In this document: piece by piece, positions 27,986 through 36,002 of the stretch
How positions within the stretch are numbered: the first letter of the stretch is position 1
Layout: each line of letters starts with the position of its first letter
NCBI GenBank assembly: GCA_003169695.1
Contig: PNAS01000026.1
Span: forward strand, 1 to 64,000
Reading direction: 5' to 3'
DNA: 64,000 nucleotides
Origin: Spartobacteria bacterium
GTDB taxonomy: Bacteria; Verrucomicrobiota; Verrucomicrobiia; Chthoniobacterales; UBA10450
Notes under the pieces: generated by a model
Database searches by the model: none
Seen by the model: the letters and a program-made list of their open reading frames with translations, nothing else
What the model was told of the DNA's origin: nothing
Program-made: the position numbers and the translations under genes

Positions 27986-29098
27986 CTACGCTTGGGCCTG
28001 CTGGGTGGTGCGCAGCAAGCGCAGCCGCTCCAACCCTTTCTGCAACTCGATGCGCACGAGCATCAGCATTTGGAGAAGCTGCCGCACGCGCGCTAAAGCT
28101 TCGTAGCCGTCTGGCGGATTATATTCATGTCTGGCGAGGACAGCCGCCGCAGAGTCCGCTAGATGTTCCATTTCGCCGATCGAATCCCGCAGTGACTCTC
28201 GTGCGTCTGTAGTGTTGCTCTGCTGGCCCGCGTCCGCGGAAGTGGCCCTCCGTACATCGAGAATCGTGCGAAACGAGCCGACGACCGCAGCCACCCGCAC
28301 CGCAACTTCGTTCGCAACCGTAGCGCCTGCGACCAGTTCGCTGGGTGCGACAAGAAGCGCGATCGCCTGTCGAGCATCTTGTGCAAGCCGAGCGAAGCGA
28401 TCCAGGTAATCGCTCGAATATCGTCGCACCAACACAGGGATCAACGCGCTCGTGTCCGCCCGTAAGTCAGCATCTGAGATCACACCATCCGGTCTGTCGA
28501 TTGCCCGATATGCGTTCGGGCCATCGCCGATGAACTCGGTCGCCGCGTCTTTCACAGCGCGCGTGGGATCAATCTGCAGGAATCGGCAGATCAGCTCGAC
28601 AGAGTCCGCCGGGTGCATTTTTAGTTCAGCGAACGGAACGATTAGCGCTGGGCATGGCCACAACCGAAGCCGATCAGTGATGACGTTGTACACGGCCGCG
28701 GCCTCATACAGCACTAAATCGGGAGGGATACCCATATAGCTTTCGCCTGAGAGAGCGACCTCCGTGATGTCGCGCGTCACCATCACAAATCCCGGCCTGC
28801 GAAGCAGTGCTAGAATCTGGTCGAGTACAAAAATGTCGCGGGGCGATTTCCATCCCCAAATGGCGTGCTTCTCGTCCATGTGACCGATGTTGCCGGCGGT
28901 GACATCGGCCAGCAGCCCTTCTTTGTCTGAATAGGCGACTGGCGACCACTCGTGCTTTAGCGGGTGCGGATCTTCACCCATGCAGATGCCAAGCGCACGC
29001 AGCGTCCCCGCCACACAAGACGTTCCGCCGCGACCGACTCCCAACACAACCACGGTTTGCACAGGCCCGAATTCTCGATTCAGGAGCGCGTGCTTCAT
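27986..29098 (-). CDS. sulfotransferase-like P-loop protein
   Basis: The protein is about 370 residues from the ATG at 29098, which is preceded by a good GAGAG site; a GTG start at 29251 would add 51 residues. The N-terminus has VVVLGVGRGGTSCVAGTL, matching the 5'-phosphosulfate-binding loop of sulfotransferases (GxxRxGTT/S), and VMVTRDITEVALS fits the 3'-phosphate-binding region. The C-terminal 150 residues are helical (LADSAAAVLARHEY onward) and probably form a coiled-coil or scaffold extension. Donor would be PAPS; the acceptor is unknown. No sugar-synthesis neighbours are intact, although a decayed glycosyltransferase lies 3 kb upstream. Confidence 0.75.
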   Translation of the reverse strand: MKHALLNREFGPVQTVVVLGVGRGGTSCVAGTLRALGICMGEDPHPLKHEWSPVAYSDKEGLLADVTAGNIGHMDEKHAIWGWKSPRDIFVLDQILALLRRPGFVMVTRDITEVALSGESYMGIPPDLVLYEAAAVYNVITDRLRLWPCPALIVPFAELKMHPADSVELICRFLQIDPTRAVKDAATEFIGDGPNAYRAIDRPDGVISDADLRADTSALIPVLVRRYSSDYLDRFARLAQDARQAIALLVAPSELVAGATVANEVAVRVAAVVGSFRTILDVRRATSADAGQQSNTTDARESLRDSIGEMEHLADSAAAVLARHEYNPPDGYEALARVRQLLQMLMLVRIELQKGLERLRLLRTTQQAQA

Positions 29099-29333
29099 GT
29101 TGCTCTCAAAGGAGCATCGATCGTCGAGACCGTCTAGCGCAACGGAAGATAATTCGGCGCCAGAACCCGGCTCCGCCTCGGACTGCCTTAGCCGGGGGAA
29201 GCTTTCACATATCAAAGAACGCGAGTTTCTCGACGCGGCGCGCAACTCCACCTACTTCTGCACAGCAAGCGTGTGAGCCGTCCGCCAAACCAGCAGGGTC
29301 TGCCCGTGCGGATCTAATCCGCTGGAAAAGAGC

Positions 29334-29373
29334 CGGGCACCGCGCCCGAGAGCAACGGTGCCCGACCTTTTTG
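29334..29373 (+). terminator. terminator-like hairpin with no gene before it
   Basis: A perfect 9-bp stem, CGGGCACCG at 29334-29342 with CGGTGCCCG at 29356-29364, is followed by ACCTTTTTG. The orientation fits plus-strand transcription, but there is no intact plus-strand gene upstream within 1.4 kb. It may mark a lost gene or a small RNA. The rest of 29099-29480 shows nothing recognisable. Confidence 0.5.
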
Positions 29374-29480
29374 TTCCCCCCAGAACAAGCCAAAACGATT
29401 AGCATTTAACATATCGCGAGGGCAAGCCCAAATCGCCAGAGCAAATCATAGCGCTTTTAGCCAGAAGAACGGCCGTCGAA

Positions 29481-29591
29481 ATGACCGTCGAATACGTGAG
29501 GCGAAAAGAGGATGCAAAGTTTGAATGGGCGTTTGCTGAATTAGGCCAGGGGGCTCAAGACGTGCTTTCTTTTGCGGTGAGAACGAGATGA
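29481..29591 (+). pseudogene. C-terminal scrap of an IS1-family transposase (copy 1)
   Basis: The 36 codons read MTVEYVRRKEDAKFEWAFAEL followed by a short tail. The RRKEDA+FE+AFAEL core matches the C-terminus of the degraded transposase copy at 33.1 kb (SRRKEDARFEEAFAELD) and aligns with the end of the intact transposase near 41.1 kb. No inverted repeat is found next to it. The stop overlaps the ATG of the next gene (ATGA). Confidence 0.7.
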
Positions 29592-30079
29592 AAAAGCACC
29601 AAAAACTCACGTGCGAGCGCCATCTCACGGTCGAGCAGCGAGAAGATATCTCAGCTGGCTTGCAAGATTCGATGGCAGGACCGGTCTCGATGACGGCGGC
29701 TGCATCCGATAAAGAAGCAGTTTGTTATCAAGGCGAAATCGCGAGCGTGCTCGAGGACATGGGATGTGAGGTGGAAATTGATAACGCAAAGAAGAAGCCG
29801 CCTGCGCAGGAGACACCGACGGGCGTTGAGATGACAATTAAGGAGGAAACAGTTCGGCCAATCCATGCCTCTCGGATTGTCCGCGCATTTCGATGCGCCG
29901 GAGTAGTAATCGCAACCAAGATAAATGCGAGGCGACGGCAAAATGACACTCTTTACATCACGGTCGGCCCAAATGATGCGCCAGTTCCGCCGAAAATTCG
30001 GACGGCAGCTGCATGGCAATGGAAGTCCCTGGCAACTGTGCTCTCGAGGTGGAAAATGAAGTTCACGTTGGGCCTGTAG
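29588..30079 (+). CDS. hypothetical soluble-domain protein, possibly 5'-truncated
   Basis: This 163-residue protein has two parts: a helix-rich RHLTVEQREDISAGLQ region, then an alpha/beta domain (EIASVLEDMGCEVEI, EMTIKEETVRPIHASRIV, NARRRQNDTLYITVGPNDAP). I associate this sequence pattern with the cytoplasmic tail of membrane-anchored hypothetical proteins in which one or two membrane helices precede it. Those helices are missing, and an IS1 scrap abuts the start, so the 5' end may have been lost to the insertion. The function is unknown. Confidence 0.6.
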   Translation: MKKHQKLTCERHLTVEQREDISAGLQDSMAGPVSMTAAASDKEAVCYQGEIASVLEDMGCEVEIDNAKKKPPAQETPTGVEMTIKEETVRPIHASRIVRAFRCAGVVIATKINARRRQNDTLYITVGPNDAPVPPKIRTAAAWQWKSLATVLSRWKMKFTLGL

Positions 30080-30171
30080 TGGCCTAAAGCGTGGTGGTTC
30101 TGCTAATTTCCAAACCGAACCGGCATCAATCCAGGAAAGAGAATGCCGCGTTTGAAGCGGCCCTTGTCGAA

Positions 30172-30402
30172 CTAGACCGCTAGTTTTCTAAATGTGACGC
30201 GAATCCCAGGGTCGAGAATCGTTGCTGACCAGCCGTTTTTTTCCGCGAAAGCCTGAATCGACTTTGCGCGTTCTTCGTGGTGCATCTTCTCGTTAGGCAA
30301 GATTGGTTCCAGTTCGAGGTCAAAAGCGGTGTACGATTTGGCTATTTCCAAATATTTACGGACGCGCTGTGTAAGAGTTTCCAGACACCGAGTATTGCCC
30401 AT
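30172..30402 (-). CDS. hypothetical small protein
   Basis: This 76-residue frame reads as an alpha/beta protein (RVRKYLEIAKSYTAFDLEL, then EERAKSIQAFAEKNGW). There is no membrane segment. No ribosome binding site is obvious before the ATG at 30402, where the upstream sequence is AT-rich. The family is unrecognised. It is convergent with the gene at 29588-30079. Confidence 0.5.
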   Translation of the reverse strand: MGNTRCLETLTQRVRKYLEIAKSYTAFDLELEPILPNEKMHHEERAKSIQAFAEKNGWSATILDPGIRVTFRKLAV

Positions 30403-30714
30403 ATTACGGCATAATGGGGATTTATTTTAAATTACCATAATAAATCGGCACCAATCCCAGTGACTTTGTAGTCATGTATGGTCGAATATTTTTAAAACTT
30501 AGATCCCCTTTAAGATGCTCGACTCGTTGACTTAGCGACTGTGTGCTTGGGCCGAACCCGGTTCCGAGTTTCACCTGAAACATATGACAAACTGTCTTTT
30601 CAGATCATCGCGATTTCCCTTGATCGGGCCGCAATTGCCGTCGCTAAATTGCGTTGGATGAGCCGACAATTATTGCTATAATTAACCTCTCTCTCGACGA
30701 TCACAGGTAAAAAA
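30403..30714. other. intergenic region before the cytoplasmic sensor kinase
   Basis: This AT-rich region has no gene. A possible -35/-10 pair on the plus strand lies in GACAATTATTGCTATAATTAAC near 30668-30690 (TATAAT at about 30677), about 30 bases before the kinase ATG. The TATAAT hexamer is a perfect consensus. Confidence 0.45.
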
Positions 30715-31836
30715 ATGGCATCCGAGAAGGATTCTCCGAGGCAAAGCGAGCGCGAAAAAACGGACGTAGCGGGGCGCGTTAAGGCTGACGCGCCGCTACG
30801 CGACTCGGATTTAGCCTCTGAGCAGCAAGCGGACCTAAACCGGGATGCTGAACGAGTCGAAGCAGACAAGGCTAAGGTGCAAAGTCGAAGCGATTCAGAC
30901 GCTTCTCGTGATCTGGGGAGAGCGGACATGGGAAGAAGCGGCGCAGAACGCCAGGCTGAAGGAGATGAAAGACTGCGCGTAGAAAGAGAAACAACGGACG
31001 AAGCGATCGACGCCGAACGACTCCGAGCTGACGTTGCTACAGAAATGGGACGGACCCATCATCAGGCATCCGCCAAGTCTTCCGCTGAATTGTTATCCCA
31101 GGAACAAGAGAGTCACCAAAAAACCAAGGCGACTCTTACTACAAGAGAAGAATTCCTCGCTATCGTAAGCCATGATTTAAGGAACCCCCTCAATAACATA
31201 TCAATGGCAGCCCAGAATCTGTTAGAAGAGCCGAACGATGTAAAAGAGCTCGCCTCGTCAATAAATAGAAGCACTGGCGAAATGCTCGGGCTAATTCAAG
31301 ATTTGTTAGACGTTGAAAGAATAGCCGTAGGCAAATTGACACTGCACATCGAGCAGCATGACGTTAACGAAATAATAAAACAAGCCGTAGAGCAACTACA
31401 AGGCGCCGCCGCTTCCAAAGGAGTAACCTTGGAGGCAGAACCTCAAGACGTGTGTGGCTACGTTGTCTGCGACCGAAGCCGCGTCAGGCAGGTGTTGTCA
31501 AACCTGATCGGAAACGCGATTAAATTCACACCGGCTAAAGGCCAAATTTGCGTAAGCTGCCGGAGAACCGGTCCTGAAGGCGAAAAAGTGCAAATTTCAG
31601 TCAGCGATACTGGGGAGGGAATCGCCCCGGAGAAGATTGAAACCATCTTCGAGCGTTTCTCACAGATACATAACCAGGATCGTCGCGGTATAGGACTTGG
31701 ACTCTACATTGCAAAAATGATGGTTGAAGAACATCCGGGAAGAATATGGGTCGAGTCGAAGCTAGGAGAGGGCAGCACGTTTCACTTCACTCTTCCTCTT
31801 CGTTCTGGTGCGATCCATGAAGCCAAGCCACAGTAA
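30715..31836 (+). CDS. soluble sensor histidine kinase with a charged coiled-coil N-terminus
   Basis: This 373-residue kinase has no membrane helix and no recognisable PAS or GAF domain. Residues 1-135 are almost entirely Glu, Arg, Asp, Lys, Ala and Ser with heptad character (DAERVEADKAKVQSRSD and onward), likely a long coiled coil that senses by interaction. The H-box FLAIVSHDLRNPLNNI gives acceptor H153. The ATPase domain has NLIGNAIKFTP, DTGEGI and GIGLGLYIAK. No response regulator is adjacent, so the partner is unknown. It lies inside the accessory island but has intact motifs. Confidence 0.9.
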   Translation: MASEKDSPRQSEREKTDVAGRVKADAPLRDSDLASEQQADLNRDAERVEADKAKVQSRSDSDASRDLGRADMGRSGAERQAEGDERLRVERETTDEAIDAERLRADVATEMGRTHHQASAKSSAELLSQEQESHQKTKATLTTREEFLAIVSHDLRNPLNNISMAAQNLLEEPNDVKELASSINRSTGEMLGLIQDLLDVERIAVGKLTLHIEQHDVNEIIKQAVEQLQGAAASKGVTLEAEPQDVCGYVVCDRSRVRQVLSNLIGNAIKFTPAKGQICVSCRRTGPEGEKVQISVSDTGEGIAPEKIETIFERFSQIHNQDRRGIGLGLYIAKMMVEEHPGRIWVESKLGEGSTFHFTLPLRSGAIHEAKPQ

Positions 31837-32043
31837 TGGCCTCGTGTCCGTCGCCTAACGAGGCGATCCGGTTGAAACGGTTTTTATATCAATCGTGATT
31901 TTTACGCTGCAGATGCGGCTTGCCATTCTTGTCGGTTAATGCGCTGGATCACCTTGGATTTATGACATACATCCTCGGCGTTGCGAAAGCTCACGATGGG
32001 TAACCGCGAGGTTCGGGCTGAAAAGCATTGTTATTTGTGCGGC
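31837..32043. other. intergenic region with a dispersed AT-rich motif
   Basis: No gene is found. A partial copy of the repeat TATATCAATCGTGATTTT is at 31881-31903; other copies occur near 33360, 34280, 34988 and 41206. Confidence 0.4.
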
Positions 32044-32297
32044 TCAACGAAAGGGTAGCTCTTTCGGAACGAAGATGCGGTTTTCGAGGCCGCGTTCGGG
32101 GAGTGGAATTACTAGGTTAGGACCGGTTTCGGCCGCCGCAGATCTAAGGCGAAGTTGGTGTTCCACTTTTTGAGTACGGCAGCGTGAGAAATGGCTAGCC
32201 TTTCAATCAGTGATGGCGGAATCGACGGTTGTGCGGGAATTAGATGATCGTCGGAAGTGCGCACGGTCGAAGGAATCCCCAGTTTCTGGGTGTTCAT
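32044..32297 (-). pseudogene. small hypothetical gene with a frameshift
   Basis: One frame (32112-32297) reads MNTQKLGIPSTVRTSDDHL and on to LRRPKPVLT. At its end the next frame continues as PNLVIPLPERGLENRIFV, then PKELPFR, to a stop at 32044. Both pieces look like protein, so a single-base indel near 32115 probably split a protein of about 85 residues. The family is unrecognised. It lies beside IS debris in the accessory island. Confidence 0.45.
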
Positions 32298-32383
32298 GCT
32301 TATCTGTTGGAGCATTAAGCGTGCGGCAATATCAGGTATTATTACGTAATGTTTGATGTGGCGGTGCTCAAATTACCATGCCG

Positions 32384-32423
32384 AATCAGACCCAACACCA
32401 GTTGCCAGGTGTAGGGTCTGATT
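32384..32423. repeat. head-to-head IS1-family ends separated by 8 bp
   Basis: A right-end sequence AATCAGACCCAACACC (32384-32399) is followed by 8 bases and a left-end sequence GGTGTAGGGTCTGATT (32408-32423). The two are inverted copies differing at one base, and each matches the ends of the 3.6 kb element at 37591/41201 with one or two changes. IS1-family circles join their ends across about 6-9 bp, so this resembles such a junction. Confidence 0.7.
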
Positions 32424-33355
32424 GGGTTATGGACCCGGTAAGGTTTGTGGTGGTGGCAATTCGAAACGCAGTCCGGCCAGCGACTTGCGTCATAACCGTG
32501 TTAGCGGCGATCAGTCAGTTAGGTTCCACGAATCGAAACGAGCGCATCAAATCGCGTCCAAAATTATGTCGCGGCCATTCTCTTTGGGGCCGATTCGATA
32601 TATTTCACTGTCCTCCAAGCCGTAGAGCGGTCCGGTTCAGATCGCGACTGACAGTCCCCGCCCTTATCCGTTCCACATCCGTTCGCATTTCGGATACGGG
32701 GTTAACAGCTAAGGAACCGAAACACAGGTATTCGGCGAGCCGCAATCTGCCCGATGGCATGCTGGCACGTCTTGGACGCAACGAAGGCGTCCGAAAGATG
32801 GTGACAGCGGAGCGCGAAGCGGTGGTCGGCTCGCCAGATTTAGAAAGCCTTACCACGAGCCACATCGAGCGGGGGATTCTTGACCGTTCGGCCGGAATTG
32901 AAGCGGTATCAGCGCAAGGGCTGGGCTACGGCAAAGACCTCAAGACGCACAAGCTGGCCGTCGCGCAGCATTTCGGTGTTACAATTTCGTTCGCAAACAC
33001 GCCACGCTCGGAACGACGCCAGCCGTAGCCGTGGGCCTTGAAGAAAAACCATGGAATTTAGAACGCGTTGTGGACTCGACATCCGAATACTCACGGAGAA
33101 AAGAGGACGCGAGGTTCGAAGAAGCCTTTGCGGAACTGGATGCGAAAGCCCGAGCATATAATCAGATCGACGAAGAAGGCGACTAAGAACGCTCTCAAGC
33201 GAGCCGCCGAAATGAGGGCCAACACCAAGCGCAAGGTTGACGAGACGCAGCAAGTAATCGCCGATAGCAAAGCGTTGCTAAAGCGGATTAACCGCACGCG
33301 CAAGGGCCGTTCTGTGAGGTAGATATGAAAACCGTAATCAATCAGAGGCAACACC
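32408..33355 (+). mobile_element. degraded IS1-family element (copy 2)
   Basis: The left end is GGTGTAGGGTCTGATT at 32408 and the right end AATCAGAGGCAACACC at 33340-33355. Inside, 32620-33189 aligns with the C-terminal two-thirds of the intact transposase at 40279-41181: LPDGMLARLGRNEGVRKM, AEREAVVGSPDLESLTTSHIE, and GLGYGKDLKTHKLAV. Frameshifts follow, then SRRKEDARFEEAFAELD. The N-terminal transposase half, including the first catalytic Asp, is replaced by unrelated or degenerate sequence. It cannot move by itself. Confidence 0.8.
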
Positions 33356-33465
33356 TAGCAACTTTATATGACATGCGGGTTCCACCACCTCAGCGTTTGA
33401 CCTTTAACGTGACCGCACGAAGTCAGTCGTAACCGACGGTCGAAACAAAGCCCTCAATGCGCAGG

Positions 33466-33618
33466 CTAGTAGGGATATTGATTTTGGGCTGCTGCATCGT
33501 AGGTGGAGTGATGCATCGCCTGCTGTAGCGGGGTTTGGCCGGAGTATTCACTGCTCGCACAACCCGGCAGAAACGCCAGAACTGCGGCGGCAATTAGACT
33601 GATTGACAATAGCTTCAT
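33466..33618 (-). CDS. small lipoprotein
   Basis: This 50-residue protein starts at an ATG preceded by a strong GAGGAGA site. It has a signal peptide with lipobox LPGC (MKLLSISLIAAAVLAFLPGC), and the Cys at residue 20 would be lipidated. The mature part is about 30 residues, Gln-, Ser- and Tyr-rich (SSEYSGQTPLQQAMHHSTYD). It resembles entericidin-like or other tiny lipoproteins only in general form. It lies between IS debris and a second exported protein gene. Confidence 0.75.
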   Translation of the reverse strand: MKLLSISLIAAAVLAFLPGCASSEYSGQTPLQQAMHHSTYDAAAQNQYPY

Positions 33619-33645
33619 GGAAAATTCTCCTCGGCTTAATTTCTT

Positions 33646-33821
33646 TCACTCTAAGCGGGTGTCAACCGAAGATCGCAAACTGCCTGAACCGCTTCCCACC
33701 CAGGATGAGTGGTTAGGCCATTCCACGATCAAGCGGTAGGGGACCGCCGGCGTCGATCTGATCTCCGGCGCGCCGGGCCGGTAGCTGACATCCCAGCACT
33801 GATCTCCCTCGACGAGGGTGA
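33646..33821 (-). other. possible coding remnant between two exported-protein genes
   Basis: A minus-strand frame reads LLITLVEGDQCWDVSYRPG, then PAVPYRLIVEWPNHSSWVG, to a stop at 33646. It has no start of its own before the overlapping gene upstream. It may be the decayed 3' end of another small exported protein. Confidence 0.3.
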
Positions 33822-34172
33822 TTAGAAGTCTATTACTAGATCCTCTTCGCAAAAGTCGAACCTTACAGCCTCGCCCACCGACTTGTCGGCGTACACCGCC
33901 TTGAGGTACCACTTGCAACCCGATTTGTTGGTCGATTTATCCCAGTTGACCTTCACGGTCTCCCCGACATCGATGCCGTCTTTGCCGATATCGAACTTGA
34001 CGTAATCCTTGCCGTCTTCCGACGCGAGCAGCTTGGTGATCCTTTGGACATTACCGTTGTGGACCTTGAATGTATACTGCTCGTCATCGGCTGCGTTCAC
34101 ATGCCGGGCGGCCATGGTGAAAGAGGTCAGGGCGAGAGCGACAACTGCGGCGATTTTGAGGTAGTTTTTCAT
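33822..34172 (-). CDS. exported small protein, function unknown
   Basis: This 116-residue protein begins MKNYLKIAAVVALALTSF with a clear signal peptide ending near VNA. The mature 90 residues look like a single beta-rich domain (EQYTFKVHNGNVQRITKLL, VKVNWDKS, CKWYLKAVYADKS), with two Cys that could form a disulfide. The ATG at 34172 is preferred to one 12 bases upstream because it gives the standard MK-start signal. The family is not recognised. Confidence 0.75.
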   Translation of the reverse strand: MKNYLKIAAVVALALTSFTMAARHVNAADDEQYTFKVHNGNVQRITKLLASEDGKDYVKFDIGKDGIDVGETVKVNWDKSTNKSGCKWYLKAVYADKSVGEAVRFDFCEEDLVIDF

Positions 34173-34279
34173 TGGGTAGCGCAAGAAAACAGGAGAAGCT
34201 GCCTTTGTGCAAGCTTTGATATTGCCCGACAGCTAGCAACGTCGACGGCTAATGACGACCTGATCGATCACGGTTGACG

Positions 34280-34308
34280 ACTTTGCATGACATATATCAA
34301 CCGTCATT
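34280..34308. repeat. dispersed AT-rich motif, copy upstream of the 34.4 kb gene
   Basis: The copy reads ACTTTGCATGACATATATC followed by AACCGTCATT. A flanking ACGGTTGA (about 34270) is the inverse of TCAACCGT in the motif, so the region can fold. Related copies are at 34988-35018, 41206-41225, 33360-33374 and 31881-31903. Two of them precede plus-strand genes, so they may be operators or promoters. Confidence 0.45.
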
Positions 34309-34443
34309 CATGAATACCTGATTGCCGCACTTTTGCAGTTACTTGTTGCTGGATATTCGGGGAATGGTCAGCATGATCGCGTGTAGGGCCTCATGCACGA
34401 ATTGGTTCGCCAAAGCCTTGTGAATATCTGACAATATTTTTCA

Positions 34444-34950
34444 ATGACAGAGGCGTCGTTACCTTGGTACCTGCACGCGAATTTTCTTCCTGCCGCTTTT
34501 GGTTTAATGGGCGTGATTGTGGGAGGCTTAATTACCGCAATATCCAATTATTTTTTGGAGCGAAGCAAGGAGAAGCGCGTTGAGCTACGGGATTTGCGCC
34601 GAGCAGCCCGCCTCATGGGCGCAAATCTCTCAATTTTTCATGGTGAGGTTGATAGCGCCCGGAACACAAAAGCTTGGCCGCCTGACCCTGCTTTGGTCGA
34701 GTATCCATCTGCAATTTGGGTTCAATGCCAATCCTCTTTAGCGGGGCGGCTCTCGCCTGCAGAGTGGCGAACGCTAGTGCATGCCCTGATGGTCGTAGAA
34801 TCGTTCCATCGGCTAGTAAAAGAGGCCATGCCACTTCCCCGGGACAACCAGGCAATCCCCGAGGCAACCCTGGAATATTTCAAGCACATTTCCGACAGCA
34901 TCGCAGCTGCCATGGTTTGCTTGGATGAGTTTATTCTTACTCTGCGCTAG
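34444..34950 (+). CDS. membrane-anchored hypothetical protein
   Basis: This 168-residue protein has one N-terminal hydrophobic segment (FGLMGVIVGGLITAISNYF) followed by a basic stretch (LERSKEKRVELRDLRRAARL) and a helical cytoplasmic domain of about 110 residues. The architecture matches small membrane-tethered proteins often found in accessory islands. The neighbouring gene at 35046 has the same design (membrane helix, basic coil, helical domain) without clear sequence identity. The function is unknown; a role as a phage- or defence-related accessory protein is only a guess. Confidence 0.7.
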   Translation: MTEASLPWYLHANFLPAAFGLMGVIVGGLITAISNYFLERSKEKRVELRDLRRAARLMGANLSIFHGEVDSARNTKAWPPDPALVEYPSAIWVQCQSSLAGRLSPAEWRTLVHALMVVESFHRLVKEAMPLPRDNQAIPEATLEYFKHISDSIAAAMVCLDEFILTLR

Positions 34951-34987
34951 AATTCGTCGAGATTTCGTTACGGCTTGTGTGTAGGTC

Positions 34988-35018
34988 ATTTTATATGGCA
35001 TATATCAATCGTGATTTT
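34988..35018. repeat. dispersed AT-rich motif, copy 28 bases before the 35.0 kb gene
   Basis: The copy reads TTATATGGCATATATCAATC then GTGATTTT. It ends about 28 bases before the ATG at 35046 and is followed by the purine-rich GCGGAGGGG. The distance fits an operator or core promoter. Confidence 0.45.
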
Positions 35019-35045
35019 GCGGAGGGGTGATAAGTTGCAGCTCGA

Positions 35046-35555
35046 ATGACGTGGCCAGAAGTTACCGACACCGCCGTTAAAATTGGACTCCCGACAACGC
35101 TAACGGCCCTCACAGCAATTTTTCTCGCCAAGTTCAGCCATTCGCACGATCTGGAAAAGGAACGTCGGAAACGCAAGCAGGATTTCCTTGAGAAGTTGGG
35201 TAGCGACTTCGATGCGTATGATTCTGCACTTGACGCAATGCGTTCAGACGATCAGGTGGCGCGGCGATTGCCAGACTCGCTCGAAGCCCAACGATCATTA
35301 CTGAACACATACAGGGCCGTAGACCAGGCTGAGCGGGGTCTTTCGCATCTTCAATCCCGGCTTTTGATGTCCGGCTTTCCTGCATGCTACGCGAGGCTTC
35401 AGGAATACGAGATGGCAACTACACTCCTGAAGGCCGCCGTCTCAAAACAGGTTGGTGAAGACATCGAGCAATCGATAATCAGGGAAGTGGTTGCGGTAAG
35501 CGATAGTGCGGATGCCTTTCGGGAATCCCTGCGGGACGCGTATCAGGGCTTGTGA
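35046..35555 (+). CDS. membrane-anchored coiled-coil hypothetical protein
   Basis: This 169-residue protein starts with a hydrophobic helix (VKIGLPTTLTALTAIFLAKF), then a strongly basic coil (SHDLEKERRKRKQDFLEKL), then a helical domain with LNTYRAVDQAERGLSHLQ. There is no signal peptidase site. It pairs in design and direction with the 34444-34950 gene. No conserved enzyme motif is visible. Confidence 0.7.
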   Translation: MTWPEVTDTAVKIGLPTTLTALTAIFLAKFSHSHDLEKERRKRKQDFLEKLGSDFDAYDSALDAMRSDDQVARRLPDSLEAQRSLLNTYRAVDQAERGLSHLQSRLLMSGFPACYARLQEYEMATTLLKAAVSKQVGEDIEQSIIREVVAVSDSADAFRESLRDAYQGL

Positions 35556-35648
35556 AGCCATGCTTCCTCGCGGGTGTCTTGCGCAGATGACGACGCCTCT
35601 GTATTTGCATAACATGAAACAAATTTCTGTTTGGGTGTAGCGTAATCA

Positions 35649-35879
35649 ATGTTAGAAAAAGATAAGCGTTATAAGGCAGTTCTTCGCACCCTAACGGGAA
35701 TTAGCACCGTAGGTTTCTTTGAGGACGAAGACAAAGCCCATCGATGGATTATGGCTCGGATGGAAGAGTCCGCTTCTGCAGAGCGCGGGGTGAGAATCTA
35801 TGATCAGCGGGAGAACAATAGGCATGCATTCGAGATGGACCCTCATTTCTTATTTGTGGGTCATAATGATCCCGAATAG
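35649..35879 (+). CDS. hypothetical small protein
   Basis: This 76-residue acidic protein looks like a beta-alpha-beta-beta fold (YKAVLRTLTGISTVGFFED, KAHRWIMARMEES, VRIYDQRE, HFLFVGHN). There is no membrane segment. The family is unrecognised. Two hairpins 70-120 bases downstream could end its transcript before the HUH gene promoter. Confidence 0.6.
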   Translation: MLEKDKRYKAVLRTLTGISTVGFFEDEDKAHRWIMARMEESASAERGVRIYDQRENNRHAFEMDPHFLFVGHNDPE

Positions 35880-35947
35880 GTGGTTTTGTTTTGTAGCCGC
35901 TTCTTGGTAGAAGTTTTTCCCCTTGTTCCGCCCTAGAGAGGGGGTTT

Positions 35948-36002
35948 GGGGGCGGGGCAATGCCGCCCCCACCACGTTCCCGAGCATCGCTTTGCGATGC
36001 TC
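35948..36002. other. paired hairpins upstream of the HUH (Rep-like) gene
   Basis: Hairpin 1 (35948-35970) has a perfect 8-bp GGGGGCGG/CCGCCCCC stem with a 7-base loop. Hairpin 2 (35982-36002) has a perfect 9-bp GAGCATCGC/GCGATGCTC stem with a TTT loop. They may be terminators for the preceding gene. Their position before a HUH endonuclease gene also fits a single-strand or nicking origin. Confidence 0.5.

Noticed and set aside
33212-33322. 36-codon frame starting MRANTKRKVDETQ in IS copy 2
   Set aside because: It lies between the degraded transposase and the right end and reads protein-like, but the longer frame overlaps the transposase in another frame and nothing similar is in the intact element.
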